Positions 49,062 to 63,728 of a stretch of DNA of 64,000 bases are shown piece by piece. The position numbers and the translations under genes are program-made. The stretch's first letter is position 1, and each line of letters starts with the position of its first letter. The DNA lies in NCBI RefSeq assembly GCF_900660685.1, contig NZ_LR215041.1:124001-188000 (forward strand). Reading direction: 5' to 3'. This DNA is from Mycoplasmopsis columbina. GTDB lineage: Bacteria; Bacillota_I; Bacilli_A; Mycoplasmatales; Metamycoplasmataceae. The notes beneath the pieces were generated by a model that was not told the origin of the DNA, searched no databases, and was given only the letters and a program-made list of their open reading frames with translations.

Positions 49062-49748
49062 ATGCTTTTTGTTGTTGCAATAGTTGCTATTATTTTAATC
49101 TCACTTTCAGTTTTTGGTGGTGGACAAGTTTTTATGCCTATGTTCAAATGACTTTGGGAACTTTTGGCAAACAATTTTGGAGTTAATATTCAAGAAACGC
49201 ACATAAATCAAGTTTTTACAGTTGCAAATGCTACGCCAGGAGTTGTTTCTACTAAGTTTGCATTTTTTACAGGTCTTTTAGTCGGAAATCAACAAAGTGG
49301 AGAAATTGCTTGATATGGATATTTGTTTATGTTCCTAACTTATTTTTTCTTTTGTTTACCTGCAATTTTAATTATGGCCTTAGCAATGAAATACATTACA
49401 AAATTTGAAAATAAAAGTTTTCTAAAACGTGTTTTAACATTAATGAAACCTGTGGTTGCAGGTATTATTATTTCAGTAGGACTGCAATTATTTATTGGTG
49501 TTTTATTACCTTTTGTGAAATTTAATGAAAATGGAAATTATTTTAAAATTAGCTTTAATAATTCAAAAGCACATTTTTTTAGTGGTTGAAGGGCAATAGT
49601 ACTTTACATTTATGCACCTTTAAATGTCATAGTATCTTGATATCTTTATCGTAAAAAAATTTCACTATTTATTTTAATAATTGTCAATATTGTTATCTCC
49701 TTGATTTTATTTCAACCATGATTGAATTAATTTTTCTATATGAAATAA
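49062..49748 (+). CDS. Chromate transporter-family protein, C-terminal-half type
   Basis: 228 aa, polytopic. 'SLSVFGGGQVFMPMFKWLWELL' and 'VANATPGVVSTKFAFFTGLL' are CHR motifs. It begins one base after the previous stop and should pair with it as a heterodimer. Several Trp TGA codons. Confidence 0.87.
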
Positions 49749-50097
49749 GGTTTACATAATATAAATAAGATATATATACTAGTATTTAGTTAATACTTTT
49801 ATATATATTTATTTTTTTAAGTCGTGAAGTCGTGAAAATAAATTCACAAAAAAATAATCACATCATTAATGCTTCTAATTTTGCATAATCATTTAGAAAA
49901 TAAAAAAATAAAAAAATGTTTTGTTTTTTAATATTCTAGTGCATAATTGTTATTGCAAAAATGTTCAAGCAAAACTATTGCTAAAAAAAATAAAAAAAAT
50001 TCTTTGAAAATTTCTTTATTTTGTTATTATTAGTAAGCTAACATTTAGCAACAAATAAAATGTTCTTTGAAAACTAGACATATAAACATGACAGTCA
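49749..50097 (+). promoter_or_regulatory. rRNA promoter and leader
   Basis: About 350 nt without genes. A candidate promoter has TTGAAA at 50004-50009 and TATTAT/TTATTA at 50025-50032. Downstream TGTTCTTTGAAAAC (50061-50074) is a boxA-like antitermination/processing sequence, repeated before 23S. A TATATACTAGTATTTAGT stretch lies near 49770. The rest is AT-rich with no clear signal. Confidence 0.6.
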
Positions 50098-51616
<1,519 letters not shown>

Positions 51617-51946
51617 CGGAGTACATTAAGAATTCAATTATTGGAATATGAATTCACTTTAACCTTAAATTTAATAATTTTCGACCTAACATCATTTTAT
51701 ATATATCAACAGTTCATGGCTTTTTTAGGTCATAAGCATTATGTCTAGTTTTGAGAGAACATTCTCTCAATTGTTCTTTGAAAACTGAATAGTAAATTAT
51801 TTTAAAATATTTACAACGACATCTAAACAAATATAAATTTTAAATTTAGTCAATTTGTTTTGATTCATCGAGTAATCATAAAACATTATGATTCATTGAA
51901 ATGTCTTAAAATACACATCATAAAATAACCAATTAGGAACATACTT
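51617..51946 (+). other. 16S-23S spacer without tRNA
   Basis: About 330 nt. No tRNA is found. Carries the boxA-like TTGTTCTTTGAAAACTG and both 5' arms of the 23S processing stem: 51774-51795 pairs perfectly with 54867-54888, and 51892-51917 pairs with 54835-54858. Confidence 0.85.
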
Positions 51947-54830
<2,884 letters not shown>

Positions 54831-54834
54831 GTTA

Positions 54835-54912
54835 TGTGTATTAAGACATTTCAATGAACCATAAAATTACTATTCAGTTTTCAAAGAATATGCACCTGAA
54901 GGTGTTTTTTTA
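54835..54912 (+). terminator. 23S 3' processing arms and rRNA terminator
   Basis: 3' arms of two perfect stems with the 5' flank (see spacer entry), then GCACC TGAA GGTGT followed by T7 at 54891-54912. Confidence 0.85.
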
Positions 54913-55019
54913 TTACTTTTTTAGGATTTTTCACAAACTTTTAGGCCATTTGTTCTTATTTTGTTCACTTTCTTCTTTTTATCTAGAAATTTTAATATTA
55001 TAAAGTGGAGGAAGAAAAA

Positions 55020-55658
55020 ATGTTAATTAGGGACGGAGCAATTTGATTTTTTAATAATAATTCAAGTCTAAAAGCTTATAGTTATGGTTCTAATGTTAAA
55101 TTGAATAAACTTTTATATTTAACACATTTAATGTTTTATGCAATTTACAATGAAAAATTATTTGTCAATGCTGATTTTATTAAATTTAAATTTGGACCTA
55201 TTAATCAGTATGTAAGAATTAATTTTAATAATTTAAAACAAATTGCATTCATTCAACGCAAACCAATAATTTTATTGACTTGAGAACAAAAAATAATTTT
55301 TTATATCATTAATTATGTTTATGGTGCCTTAAACTATAAAGAATTGAGCAAAATAACACACTTACATAATTTATACAGAATAACTAAATTTAATGAAACT
55401 TTAAATATAAAAAATATAAGCAATCATTTAATTTTGCATTTTAATCAACTATTCAAATTGTATAAAAACATGGATTTTTTACATGAAAAGTATATTAGAT
55501 TTGATAACGTAATTCTGTATTATAATGATCAAAATTTATCTAAACAAGAAATAACATATATTAAATTAAAATACCAATTAGACCATAAATATGATGAATT
55601 TGAAAAATTAAAAATATTGAAAGTTCACAAAGTTAATAATGAAATTGTTTGAACATAA
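55020..55658 (+). CDS. Panacea/SocA-like (DUF4065) protein, probable antitoxin
   Basis: 212 aa. The N-terminal half matches the Panacea pattern: 'NVKLNKLLYLTHLMFYAIYN', then 'KLFVNADFIKFKFGPINQYV', and 'NYKELSKITHLHNLYRITKF' (ELs-lTH). The C-terminal half is Lys/Asn-rich and divergent. In known systems Panacea domains neutralise very diverse toxins encoded in the same operon. GGAGGAAGAAAAAA precedes the ATG. Its TAA overlaps the ATG of the next small gene, the architecture of a type II toxin-antitoxin pair. Trp TGA codons confirm the frame. Confidence 0.82.
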
Positions 55659-56041
55659 TGTTAAAAGATATTTTTATTTCTAAAATAAATTATCCTAATG
55701 ATAGAAATTTCAATTTTTATCAATTAAACAAAAAAATGATCAAACCACATCAGCATTTTGTATCATTAAGTTATGGTAAAAAAATTTTTTTCCATAGTAT
55801 TGAATCTGTTAAACCGCTAGCAAATTTACATTATATTTTTGAAAATAGTAAAAAATTGAAAATAAAGAAAAATATTTATTTATTCAATTATAAACAAGTC
55901 AAATTATGCTCATTAACATATTTATCTTATATAGATTTTTCAAAAAGATATTCTTTCTCCGTTTTCAAAAATATTGATTTTACTTTACTTAAAAATAGAT
56001 ATCTTCCCATAGAAAAAAAAAGATATTTTAAAAAAATATAA
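55658..56041 (+). CDS. Putative toxin paired with the Panacea protein
   Basis: 127 aa, basic (Lys/Tyr/Phe-rich). 'MIKPHQHFVSLSYGKKIFFH', 'SVKPLANLHYIFENSKKLKI', 'LCSLTYLSYIDFSKRYSFSV'. No TM, no cysteine motif. The beta-rich pattern and 'K-P-H-x-H-F-V-S-L' could fit a MazF/PemK or ToxN-like SH3 barrel, but I cannot establish that. The role is inferred from one-base overlap with the Panacea gene and from size. Followed by a terminator. Confidence 0.6.
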   Translation: MLKDIFISKINYPNDRNFNFYQLNKKMIKPHQHFVSLSYGKKIFFHSIESVKPLANLHYIFENSKKLKIKKNIYLFNYKQVKLCSLTYLSYIDFSKRYSFSVFKNIDFTLLKNRYLPIEKKRYFKKI

Positions 56042-56120
56042 TAAATACTTATCTTCTCATAATAATAATTTAAAAGATTTCTTAATTATCTAATTCATTA
56101 TTTTTTCTCTAAAAAATATA

Positions 56121-56150
56121 CAAAACACAAAAAATGTGTTTTGTTTTTTT
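56121..56150 (+). terminator. Terminator after the Panacea pair
   Basis: CAAAACACA AAAAA TGTGTTTTG followed by T7. Confidence 0.85.
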
Positions 56151-56275
56151 ACCAAAAAGCCTATAAAAATGATGTTTTGGAAAAAAAGATATCTTTCAAA
56201 TACTTCAAGCAAAATTTAGTTCTTTTATATATAATAATAGTACTTATATATAGGCAAAGTAAACAAAAGGAATTT

Positions 56276-57736
56276 ATGAAGAAATTTAAAATATTTAAAT
56301 ACGGATTTTCAAATAATTTTTATAAATTTAGAGAAAAATGAAGTGATTTTTGATCAAACAAAGATATAACAAAAAAAATTCTTTTTACCGCTTTTATTTT
56401 GCTTATTTATGTATTAGCGACTACCATTACATCACCTTTTGTAAAACTTGTTGTTCAAGATAATAATGAGTCTTTAGTTGATAAAGATGCTTTTCTAAAT
56501 ACTCTCAATCTCGTTGGTGGAGGAGGACTGAGAAACTTTTCATTAGTAGCTTTAGGAATTAGTCCTTTTATTAATGCATCCTTAATCATGTCTCTTTTAC
56601 AAACGAGACTTTTCCCTCCAATTCAAAAATTAAGTCAAAGTGGCCCGCATGGTCGTAGAAAATTAAATATTATTACAAGAGTTTTAACTTTGGTTATTGC
56701 CTATCCGCAAGCAATTTTATTAACTCAATCTCTTCACGCAGGAGAAAATCCATTTATTAGTTTTACTCCTATAGCGGGGACAAATACAGAAGCTTTAACA
56801 GTTTACTTTATTCTTCCATTAATTTTAATAGGGGGTTCACTATTTTCTTTATTTTTAGCAGAGCAAATAACTAATAAAGGAATAGGAAATGGAACTTCAT
56901 TAATTATTTTTGTTGGAATTGCCTTTCAAATTCCAGCTCAATTTAAAGGAGCGTTTCGCTATTTTATTCAAGATGGACAAGGAAGCGCTATTTTTGTTGG
57001 ATTTTTAAAATTCTTGACTTACTTATTTACTTATTTACTTGTTATCTTTATTATTGCACTTATTTATAATACTGAGCGTCATATTCCAATTCAACAAATA
57101 GGGGCGGGAAGAAGTAAAAATATTAAGGAGATGGGAAAATTACCAGTGAAATTAAATCCTGGTGGAATTATGCCGATTATTTTTGCAACCATGCTTATTT
57201 CTTTTCCTTTGATGATAGCAAGAATTCTGCCTGCTGAAAGTACTGCTAAAATTTGGATGGAAGCAAATTTACAATTTACTGAACCACTGGGTTTAACTTT
57301 GTTAATTTTAATTACATTTTTCTTTAGTTTCATTATTGGACTTCAACAGTCAAGAATTGACAAAATTGCAGAGGATTTTGCCAAAAATTCAACCTTTATT
57401 CCTGGAATTAAACCCGGAGAACAAACTGAAGACTATTTAATTGGAATAGTGCTTAGGTTGTGTATGTTTAGTGGTTTCTATTTGGTTTCAATTGTTTCAA
57501 TGCAATACTTACAAATTATTCTTCTTGACTGACCGCAAGTTATAAGCTTTGGAGGAACGGGAATGGTAATTTTAGTAACTGTTTCACTTGAAACAATTCA
57601 ACAATTTAAAGCACGTCTTCAAAGTGCAAAATTATCAAAACAAAAAATTCTTTCTCGTGAAACTTATGAAACTTCTACAACAATAAAAGATAAAATTAAA
57701 GATATCAAAACAAATGGAGATGGATTATTATGATAG
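56276..57736 (+). CDS. secY: Preprotein translocase subunit SecY
   Basis: 486 aa, about ten TM helices. 'LGISPFINASLIMSLLQ', 'SQSGPHGRRKLNIITR', 'ITNKGIGNGTSLIIFVGIAF', 'VKLNPGGIMPIIFATMLIS', 'FIPGIKPGEQTEDYLIGI'. SecY forms the membrane channel for signal-peptide proteins, including the lipoproteins here. ATG 56276 is preceded by AAAAGGAATTT. The stop (TGA = Trp then TAG) overlaps adk by 7 nt. It resumes the spc gene order interrupted after rplO. Confidence 0.96.
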
Positions 57737-58386
57737 AGACAAAACAGTTACCAAATATTGTGTTTATGGGGCCACCAGGTGTTGGTAAAGGAACAGTTGC
57801 TGCAATTTTAGCAAAAGATGCAAATATGATACATTTATCAACCGGTAATATTTTTAGAGAAGAAATTGCTTCAAAAAGCGAATTAGGGCTTGAAATAGCT
57901 AAATTTGTTGAAAATGGATTATACGTTCCTGATGAAGTAACTAATGCAACAGTTAAAAATAAAATTGAAAGTTTACTAGCTAAAGGACAAAAAGTTATTT
58001 TAGATGGTTATCCAAGAACTTTAGACCAAGTTGAATTTTTAAAAACTATTAATAATTTTGACTATAAAGTAGTCGAATTAACCGCACCAGCAGATTTAAT
58101 TATGCAAAGATTAAATGGTCGAAGATTTTGTCCAAATTGCGGTAAAAACTTTAATCTCTATTCATTACCTTCAAAAAATGGTCTCTTCTGCGATAATTGT
58201 GGAACTGAATTACAAATGCGTAAAGATGATAGTGTAGAAAATATTAAAGTGCGTCAAAAAGTTTATGTTAATCAAACTGCACCACTTCTAAGCTATTATC
58301 AAGAACATAATAATTTACACACTTTTGATGCAACTTCTTCAGCAGAAGAAATTGCTCAAATAATAATTAAAACTTTAGAAAAATAG
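57730..58386 (+). CDS. adk: Adenylate kinase, zinc-lid type
   Basis: 218 aa. P-loop 'GPPGVGKGTVAAIL', 'LDGYPRTLDQVEFL', 'GRRFCPNCGKNFN ... CDNCGTEL' (four-Cys zinc LID). Converts AMP + ATP to two ADP. Coupled to secY. Confidence 0.97.
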   Translation: MIETKQLPNIVFMGPPGVGKGTVAAILAKDANMIHLSTGNIFREEIASKSELGLEIAKFVENGLYVPDEVTNATVKNKIESLLAKGQKVILDGYPRTLDQVEFLKTINNFDYKVVELTAPADLIMQRLNGRRFCPNCGKNFNLYSLPSKNGLFCDNCGTELQMRKDDSVENIKVRQKVYVNQTAPLLSYYQEHNNLHTFDATSSAEEIAQIIIKTLEK

Positions 58387-58390
58387 AAAG

Positions 58391-58418
58391 ATTGATTTAA
58401 GTAAATCAATTTTTTTAT
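58391..58418 (+). terminator. Terminator after adk
   Basis: GATTGATTTA AG TAAATCAATTTTTTT just after the stop; it separates secY-adk from map-infA. Confidence 0.85.
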
Positions 58419-58608
58419 TTTCTTTATTTAACTTTTTTATAGTTTTATTCTAAAAATAATAAGTATGACTTAAAAAATCTTATTTCTTAAAAAAATACTT
58501 TTAATATAAAATATATAAACTAAATATAAATATATAAATACATAAAGCTAATTTAGAGCTTTATATATTTGTGTTTTTTGTATTTATGAAATCAAGGAGA
58601 AAGTGGCA
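58419..58608 (+). promoter_or_regulatory. Promoter and leader of map-rplQ operon
   Basis: AT-rich with TATAAA/TATATAA boxes around 58505-58520, then a hairpin ATAAAGCT AATTTAG AGCTTTAT (58542-58565) followed by TTTGTGTTTTTT, possibly an attenuator ahead of the map to rplQ ribosomal genes. Confidence 0.45.
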
Positions 58609-59358
58609 ATGATTAAGATTAAAAGCGAAAATGAAATAGCCAAAATCACTAAGAGTTGTCAAATCCTGGCAGAAGTCAAGCAAATTATTTGAGACTTTAT
58701 AAGACCAGGCGTCTCATTAAAAGAAATAGATTCAATCGCTTTTAATGAAATAGTAAAAAGAGGTGCAGAACCCGCATTTAAGGGTCTCTATGGCTTTCCA
58801 GCCACAGCATGCATCTCAGTAAATGAAGAATTGATTCATGGTATCCCTGGAAATTATGTTCTTAAAGAAGGTGATTTAATCAGTGTTGACTTAGGTTGCA
58901 TTTATCAAGGATACAATAGTGATAGTGCTTTCACCAAAGGTGTTGGCAAAATTGCAAAAGAAGACCAAAAATTAATTGATGTAGCAATTGCTGCTTTTAA
59001 TGCTGGTGTTAAAGCAATTAAACCAGGAGCAAGAGTAGGAGATATAAGTTACGCAATTGGTCAAGTTATTAAAAAAAATAATCTTTATACCCCGATGGAA
59101 TACTGTGGACATGGTATTGGCAAAGAATTGCATGAAGACCCCATGGTATACAATGATGGTGTTCCGCACACTGGACCACTTTTGAGAGATGGAATGGTTA
59201 TTTGTATAGAACCAATGATATTGCAAAAAAACGCACGTGTGAAAGTGAAAAAAGATAAATGAACCGTTGTTAGCGCTAGCGGTTTAAAGTCTGCTCATTA
59301 TGAACATACTGTTTTAATCAAAGATGGTCAGGGTGTAATATTGACGAAAGGAATTTAA
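58609..59358 (+). CDS. map: Methionine aminopeptidase type I
   Basis: 249 aa. Metal ligands in '[21 protein letters not shown]' (Asp, Asp), '[16 protein letters not shown]' (His), 'VICIEPMI' (Glu) and '[10 protein letters not shown]' (final Glu). Removes initiator Met after deformylation. Two Trp TGA codons. ATG overlaps nothing upstream; the stop overlaps infA. Confidence 0.96.
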
Positions 59359-59573
59359 TGGCAAAAGATGCTATTAAACTTAAAGCCGTTGTAAAAGAAG
59401 CATATTCAATGGACGAGTATAAAGTTGAACTAGAAAACGGCACAGAAATTAGAGCTCATATTTCAGGAAAAATGCGTGTAAATAAAATTCGTATTTTACC
59501 TGGTGATACAGTGGATGTAGAAATTAGTCCTTATGATTTAACATTAGGACGTATTACCTACAGACATAAATAA
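59358..59573 (+). CDS. infA: Translation initiation factor IF-1
   Basis: 71 aa OB-fold: '[60 protein letters not shown]'-type sequence with the usual residues. One-base overlap with map. Confidence 0.97.
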   Translation: MAKDAIKLKAVVKEAYSMDEYKVELENGTEIRAHISGKMRVNKIRILPGDTVDVEISPYDLTLGRITYRHK

Positions 59574-59581
59574 GGAGAATT

Positions 59582-59695
59582 ATGAAAGTTAGAGCTAGTG
59601 TTAAAAGAATGTGTAAAGATTGTCGTATTATCAAACGTAAAGGGATTATTAGAGTAATTTGCTCTTTACCAAAACACAAACAAAGACAAGGATAG
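59582..59695 (+). CDS. rpmJ: Ribosomal protein L36
   Basis: 37 aa [20 protein letters not shown] ... [11 protein letters not shown]. Zinc ligands C11, C14, C27, H32. AAGGAGAATT precedes the ATG. Confidence 0.97.
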   Translation: MKVRASVKRMCKDCRIIKRKGIIRVICSLPKHKQRQG

Positions 59696-59698
59696 AAT

Positions 59699-60067
59699 AT
59701 GGCCAGAATATTAAACGTTGAAATTCCAAACAATAAACGTATTGTTATTTCATTAACTTACATTAAAGGTATTGGTAGAACTTCAGCACAAGAAATTTGT
59801 GCAACAGCTAAAGTAGATGAAAATATTAGAGCTAAAGATCTTACTGAAGAACAATTAAGTGCAATTCGTGAAGCAGCTAAAGAATACACTACAGAAGGTG
59901 ACTTAAATAGAGAAGTTACCTTAAACATTAAGCGTTTAATGGAAATTAAATGCTACCGTGGTATTAGACACCGTAAAGGATTACCTGTTAGAGGTCAAAG
60001 CACACAGAAAAATGCTAGAACACGTAAAGGTCCTAGAAAAACTGTTGCTGGTAAAAAAGGTAAATAG
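59699..60067 (+). CDS. rpsM: Ribosomal protein S13
   Basis: 122 aa. '[28 protein letters not shown]' and '[36 protein letters not shown]'. Confidence 0.97.
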   Translation: MARILNVEIPNNKRIVISLTYIKGIGRTSAQEICATAKVDENIRAKDLTEEQLSAIREAAKEYTTEGDLNREVTLNIKRLMEIKCYRGIRHRKGLPVRGQSTQKNARTRKGPRKTVAGKKGK

Positions 60068-60086
60068 GAAATAGGAGAGAATAATC

Positions 60087-60473
60087 ATGGCAAAAAAAGC
60101 TAAAAAGAAAAATATAACAACAGGTATTGCTCACATTCACTCAACTAACCAAAATACCATTATTACCTTTACAGACGAAGCTGGAAATGTTATTGCATGA
60201 AGTTCATCAGGTGCTATTGGTTACAAAGGTTCTAAGAAAAAAACTCCATATGCAGCTTCATTAGCAGCGCAAGCAGCTTCAGAAGCAGCTAAAGAACATG
60301 GCGTAAAAAGTGTTAAAGTAAGACTTAAAGGTTTAGGTGCAGGAAAAGATTCAGCACGTAAACAAATCGAAGTTTCAGGTATCACAGTAACAGAAATTAA
60401 AGATGTTACACCAGTTCCACACAACGGAACAAGGCCTCCTAAACGTGTTCTTAAACGTGAAAAACAAAGATAA
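60087..60473 (+). CDS. rpsK: Ribosomal protein S11
   Basis: 128 aa. '[28 protein letters not shown]' (TGA = Trp), '[21 protein letters not shown]', '[19 protein letters not shown]'. Confidence 0.97.
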
Positions 60474-60501
60474 TTTCAAATTGATTTAAGAAGGAGAGAA
60501 T

Positions 60502-61506
60502 ATGGAAAAAATGAGTAAATTGGCTTATGAACAAATTCAAAGTTCAAACCAAAACATTAACAAAACCACTTTTAGCCTCAAACCGCTTGAAAGAGGTTTT
60601 GCTAATACATTAGGAGTTCCATTACGTAGAGTTTTATTATCAAGCATCACTGGATTAGGCTTATTTGCAGTTAAAATCGATGGTGTTGAACATGAATTCC
60701 AAACCATTCCAGGTGTGGAAGAAGATGTTGTAAGATTAATTTTAAACCTACAAAAAATTAAATTCCAATATGACCCAAACTTAGTTTCAGATGATGACAT
60801 TATTAAAGTAACTTTAAAACCAGATACTACAGCAGAAATTACTTCACGTTTCTTAGAAGTAAAAAATTCTAACATTGAAATCATCAACAAAACAGAACAT
60901 ATTGCCACTGTAAATAAAGCAAATGCCTTACACTTAGAAATGTATCTTCGTCCAGGTAGAGGTTTTGTTTCAGCTGAAGACAATAAAAAAATTCTTAACA
61001 ATAATTCATTAATGTCAAAAGTAAATAGTGACATTAAAAGAGGTATTTTTATCGCAACAGATTCAAACTTCTCACCAATTGAAAAAGTAAATTATGAAGT
61101 TTTACAATTAAACACTTCAAGTTTAAAAATTGAAGAAGAATTAAAATTCCATTTAGAAACTAACGGAACTATTGAACCTAAACTTGCAATTCAACAAGCT
61201 TGTGAAATTTTAGTAGCTCACTTTAAATTAATTGGAAATGTTGATGAGATGAAATTAGACATTTTTGCAGAAGATAAAGAAATTGAAGTAAAAGAAGAAG
61301 ATAATGACATCGATATTAGTCAGTTACAATTATCAGTGCGTTCAACTAATGCTCTTAGAAGAATTGGCAAAACTAAATTATCTGAAATTGCTGATATGAC
61401 ACTTGAAGAACTTGAACAAGTTAAAAACTTGGGTAAAAAATCAATTGAGGAAATTATCGCTATGTTAGCCGAAAACGGCCGTCAACTTAAAAAAGGAGAA
61501 GAATAA
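60502..61506 (+). CDS. rpoA: RNA polymerase alpha subunit
   Basis: 334 aa. N-terminal dimerisation domain 'LKPLERGFANTLGVPLRRVLLSSI', 'VEHEFQTIPGVEEDVVRLILNL'; C-terminal domain 'LSVRSTNALRRIGKTKLSEI' and 'LGKKSIEEIIAML' (HhH, UP-element and activator contacts). An acidic linker joins the two. Alternative ATG at 60511. Confidence 0.97.
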   Translation: MEKMSKLAYEQIQSSNQNINKTTFSLKPLERGFANTLGVPLRRVLLSSITGLGLFAVKIDGVEHEFQTIPGVEEDVVRLILNLQKIKFQYDPNLVSDDDIIKVTLKPDTTAEITSRFLEVKNSNIEIINKTEHIATVNKANALHLEMYLRPGRGFVSAEDNKKILNNNSLMSKVNSDIKRGIFIATDSNFSPIEKVNYEVLQLNTSSLKIEEELKFHLETNGTIEPKLAIQQACEILVAHFKLIGNVDEMKLDIFAEDKEIEVKEEDNDIDISQLQLSVRSTNALRRIGKTKLSEIADMTLEELEQVKNLGKKSIEEIIAMLAENGRQLKKGEE

Positions 61507-61868
61507 TGGCAAATCCAACCCAAATTTACAGCCGTGATACTAAATGAAGAAAAGGAGTAATGCGTACTTTAGTGAGTGAATTATTAACTCACGGACGTAT
61601 TACAACCACTTTAACTCGTGCTAAAGAATTACGTCGTCATGTGGAAAAAATGATTACCAAAGCCAAAAACCCAACTTTAGCAAATCGTCGTCTTGTTGCT
61701 GCCTTTCTTCGTCCAACTTTAGTTAATGAAAAAGACACTCTTTTAAAACATTTATTTGATGAAATTGCTCCACGTTACAAAGAAAGAAACGGTGGATACA
61801 CTCGTATTTACAAACTTGTTTCTCGTCGTGGTGACAATACCAGAATGGCAATTATTGAATTAGTTTAA
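61506..61868 (+). CDS. rplQ: Ribosomal protein L17
   Basis: 120 aa, with TGA (Trp) near the start: [20 protein letters not shown], '[29 protein letters not shown]', '[23 protein letters not shown]'. ATG overlaps the rpoA stop. Confidence 0.97.
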
Positions 61869-61901
61869 TTAACATAATTTGAAAAAAATATGAGCTGAAA
61901 A

Positions 61902-61930
61902 AAAATACACTAACGAGTGTATTTTTTTAT
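61902..61930 (+). terminator. Terminator after rplQ
   Basis: AATACACT AACG AGTGTATTTTTTT closes the alpha operon. Confidence 0.88.
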
Positions 61931-61992
61931 GCAAAAAATATTTTTTTGACCTAAAAACAAGCATTTTTTTAATTTACTTATATAATAAGTAA

Positions 61993-62796
61993 ATGAACAT
62001 GATAACAGTTAAAGATTTAGTTTTCAAATATCCTGAAGCCAAAAAAAATGCTATTGATGGAATTAATTTGACAATTCAAAAAGGCCAATATGTTGCTATC
62101 TTAGGTCACAATGGTTCTGGAAAAAGTACATTTTCAAAACTTTTGGTTGCACTTTATAAACCACTATCTGGTTCAATAGAAATAGATGGCATCACAATGG
62201 AATATTCAACAATTAAACAGATTCGTAAAAAAATTGGAATTATTTTTCAAAATCCTGATAACCAATTTATTGGTGCAAGTGTTGAAGACGACATTGCTTT
62301 TGGCTTAGAGAATGCCCAAGTTCCACAAAAAGAGATGAAACCTATTATTGATTCTCTGGCTGAAAAAGTTGGGATGACAGAATATTTGACTAGAGAACCA
62401 CAATTACTTTCCGGAGGACAAAAACAGAGAGTTGCGATTGCTTCAGTTCTTGCCTTAGATCCAGAAATTATTATTTTTGATGAAGTTACTTCAATGCTTG
62501 ATCCCAAAGGGAAAAGACAAATTTTAGAAACTATTCGTGAAATTCAAACTAAACGTTCAAAAACTTTAATTTCAATTACTCATGACATGGATGAAGCTAT
62601 TCAAGCTGATTTGTGTATTGTCTTTGCGCATGGACAAATTATTGCTCAAGGTTCACCGGCAGAAATTTTAAGAAACAAAGAAATTATTGAAGAAGCTAAA
62701 ATTGATTCACCATTTATTTATAAACTAAGTGAAAAAATTAAAGGAATTAAACCAACTTATGATGAAAGGGAGTTATTAGACGAATTATGCAGATAA
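61993..62796 (+). CDS. ecfA1: ECF transporter ATPase EcfA1
   Basis: 267 aa ABC ATPase. Walker A '[14 protein letters not shown]', Q-loop 'FQNPDNQF', signature '[13 protein letters not shown]', Walker B '[13 protein letters not shown]' and 'ITHDMDEA'. It powers shared ECF vitamin uptake with EcfA2 and EcfT; substrate-binding S subunits are elsewhere. A -10-like TTATATAATAAG lies just upstream. End overlaps ecfA2 by 10 nt. Confidence 0.94.
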   Translation: MNMITVKDLVFKYPEAKKNAIDGINLTIQKGQYVAILGHNGSGKSTFSKLLVALYKPLSGSIEIDGITMEYSTIKQIRKKIGIIFQNPDNQFIGASVEDDIAFGLENAQVPQKEMKPIIDSLAEKVGMTEYLTREPQLLSGGQKQRVAIASVLALDPEIIIFDEVTSMLDPKGKRQILETIREIQTKRSKTLISITHDMDEAIQADLCIVFAHGQIIAQGSPAEILRNKEIIEEAKIDSPFIYKLSEKIKGIKPTYDERELLDELCR

Positions 62797-63728
62797 TTGT
62801 AAAAGATTTAGTCCATACTTTTTTGCGTAAAACTCCTGTTGAACATCAGGCATTAAAAAAAGTTAATGTGACAATTAATCAAGGCGAATATGTAGGTATT
62901 ATTGGTCAAACCGGTTCAGGAAAAACCACTTTTATAGAACACTTAAATGCCTTATTAATACCGACAGAAGGCGAAATCACTTGAGTTTATGATAAAGAAT
63001 TACAAAAAACTAAAAAACAGTTAAAACAAAATAAAAACACTTCTTCTAGCATTGAGCATGTTGTTTATACATTAAAGAAAACTTGAAGAAAAAAAGTTAA
63101 AAAAGCAAAAGAATTAAGACAAAGAATTGGTGTTGTGTTTCAATTTGCTGAGTATCAGCTTTTTGAAGATACAATTGAAAAAGACATAGCCTTTGGTCCC
63201 CGTTCATTTGGCGTTTCAAAAAGTGAAGCTAAAGAAAGAGCAAAAAAATATTTAAATTTAGTTGGATTAGATGACTCTTTTTTACAAAAATCTCCTTTTG
63301 AACTTTCTGGTGGTCAAAAAAGAAGAGTTGCTTTAGCAGGAATTTTAGCAATGGAACCAGATGTCATTATTGCTGATGAACCCACAGCTGGATTAGATCC
63401 TGTGGGAGTAAAAGAAATTTTAAATATATTCAATGAATTGAATAAAGCTGGCAAAACTGTTATTATAGTAACGCATGATTTAGACAATGTTTTAGAAGTT
63501 AGTCAAAGAGTATTAATCTTTAAAAGTGGCCAAATCGTCAAAGATGGACCAACATATGAAGTGCTAAAAGACACACTATTTTTAAAAGAAAATTACATGG
63601 AACCACCAAAGTTATTAGATTTTGTTCGCAAATTAGAACTTCGTGGTTTTCAAGTACCAAAAGTTACATCAATTGATGAGCTAGCTAGTTTTTTAAACAA
63701 TAGAAAAATGATAAAAGGAGGTAACTAA
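62787..63728 (+). CDS. ecfA2: ECF transporter ATPase EcfA2
   Basis: 313 aa, longer than usual because of an insertion of about 35-40 residues ([20 protein letters not shown] region, residues about 70-110) between Walker A ('[14 protein letters not shown]') and the Q-loop ('[20 protein letters not shown]'). Signature '[14 protein letters not shown]', Walker B '[13 protein letters not shown]'. Two Trp TGA codons. ATG lies inside the end of ecfA1. Confidence 0.94.
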
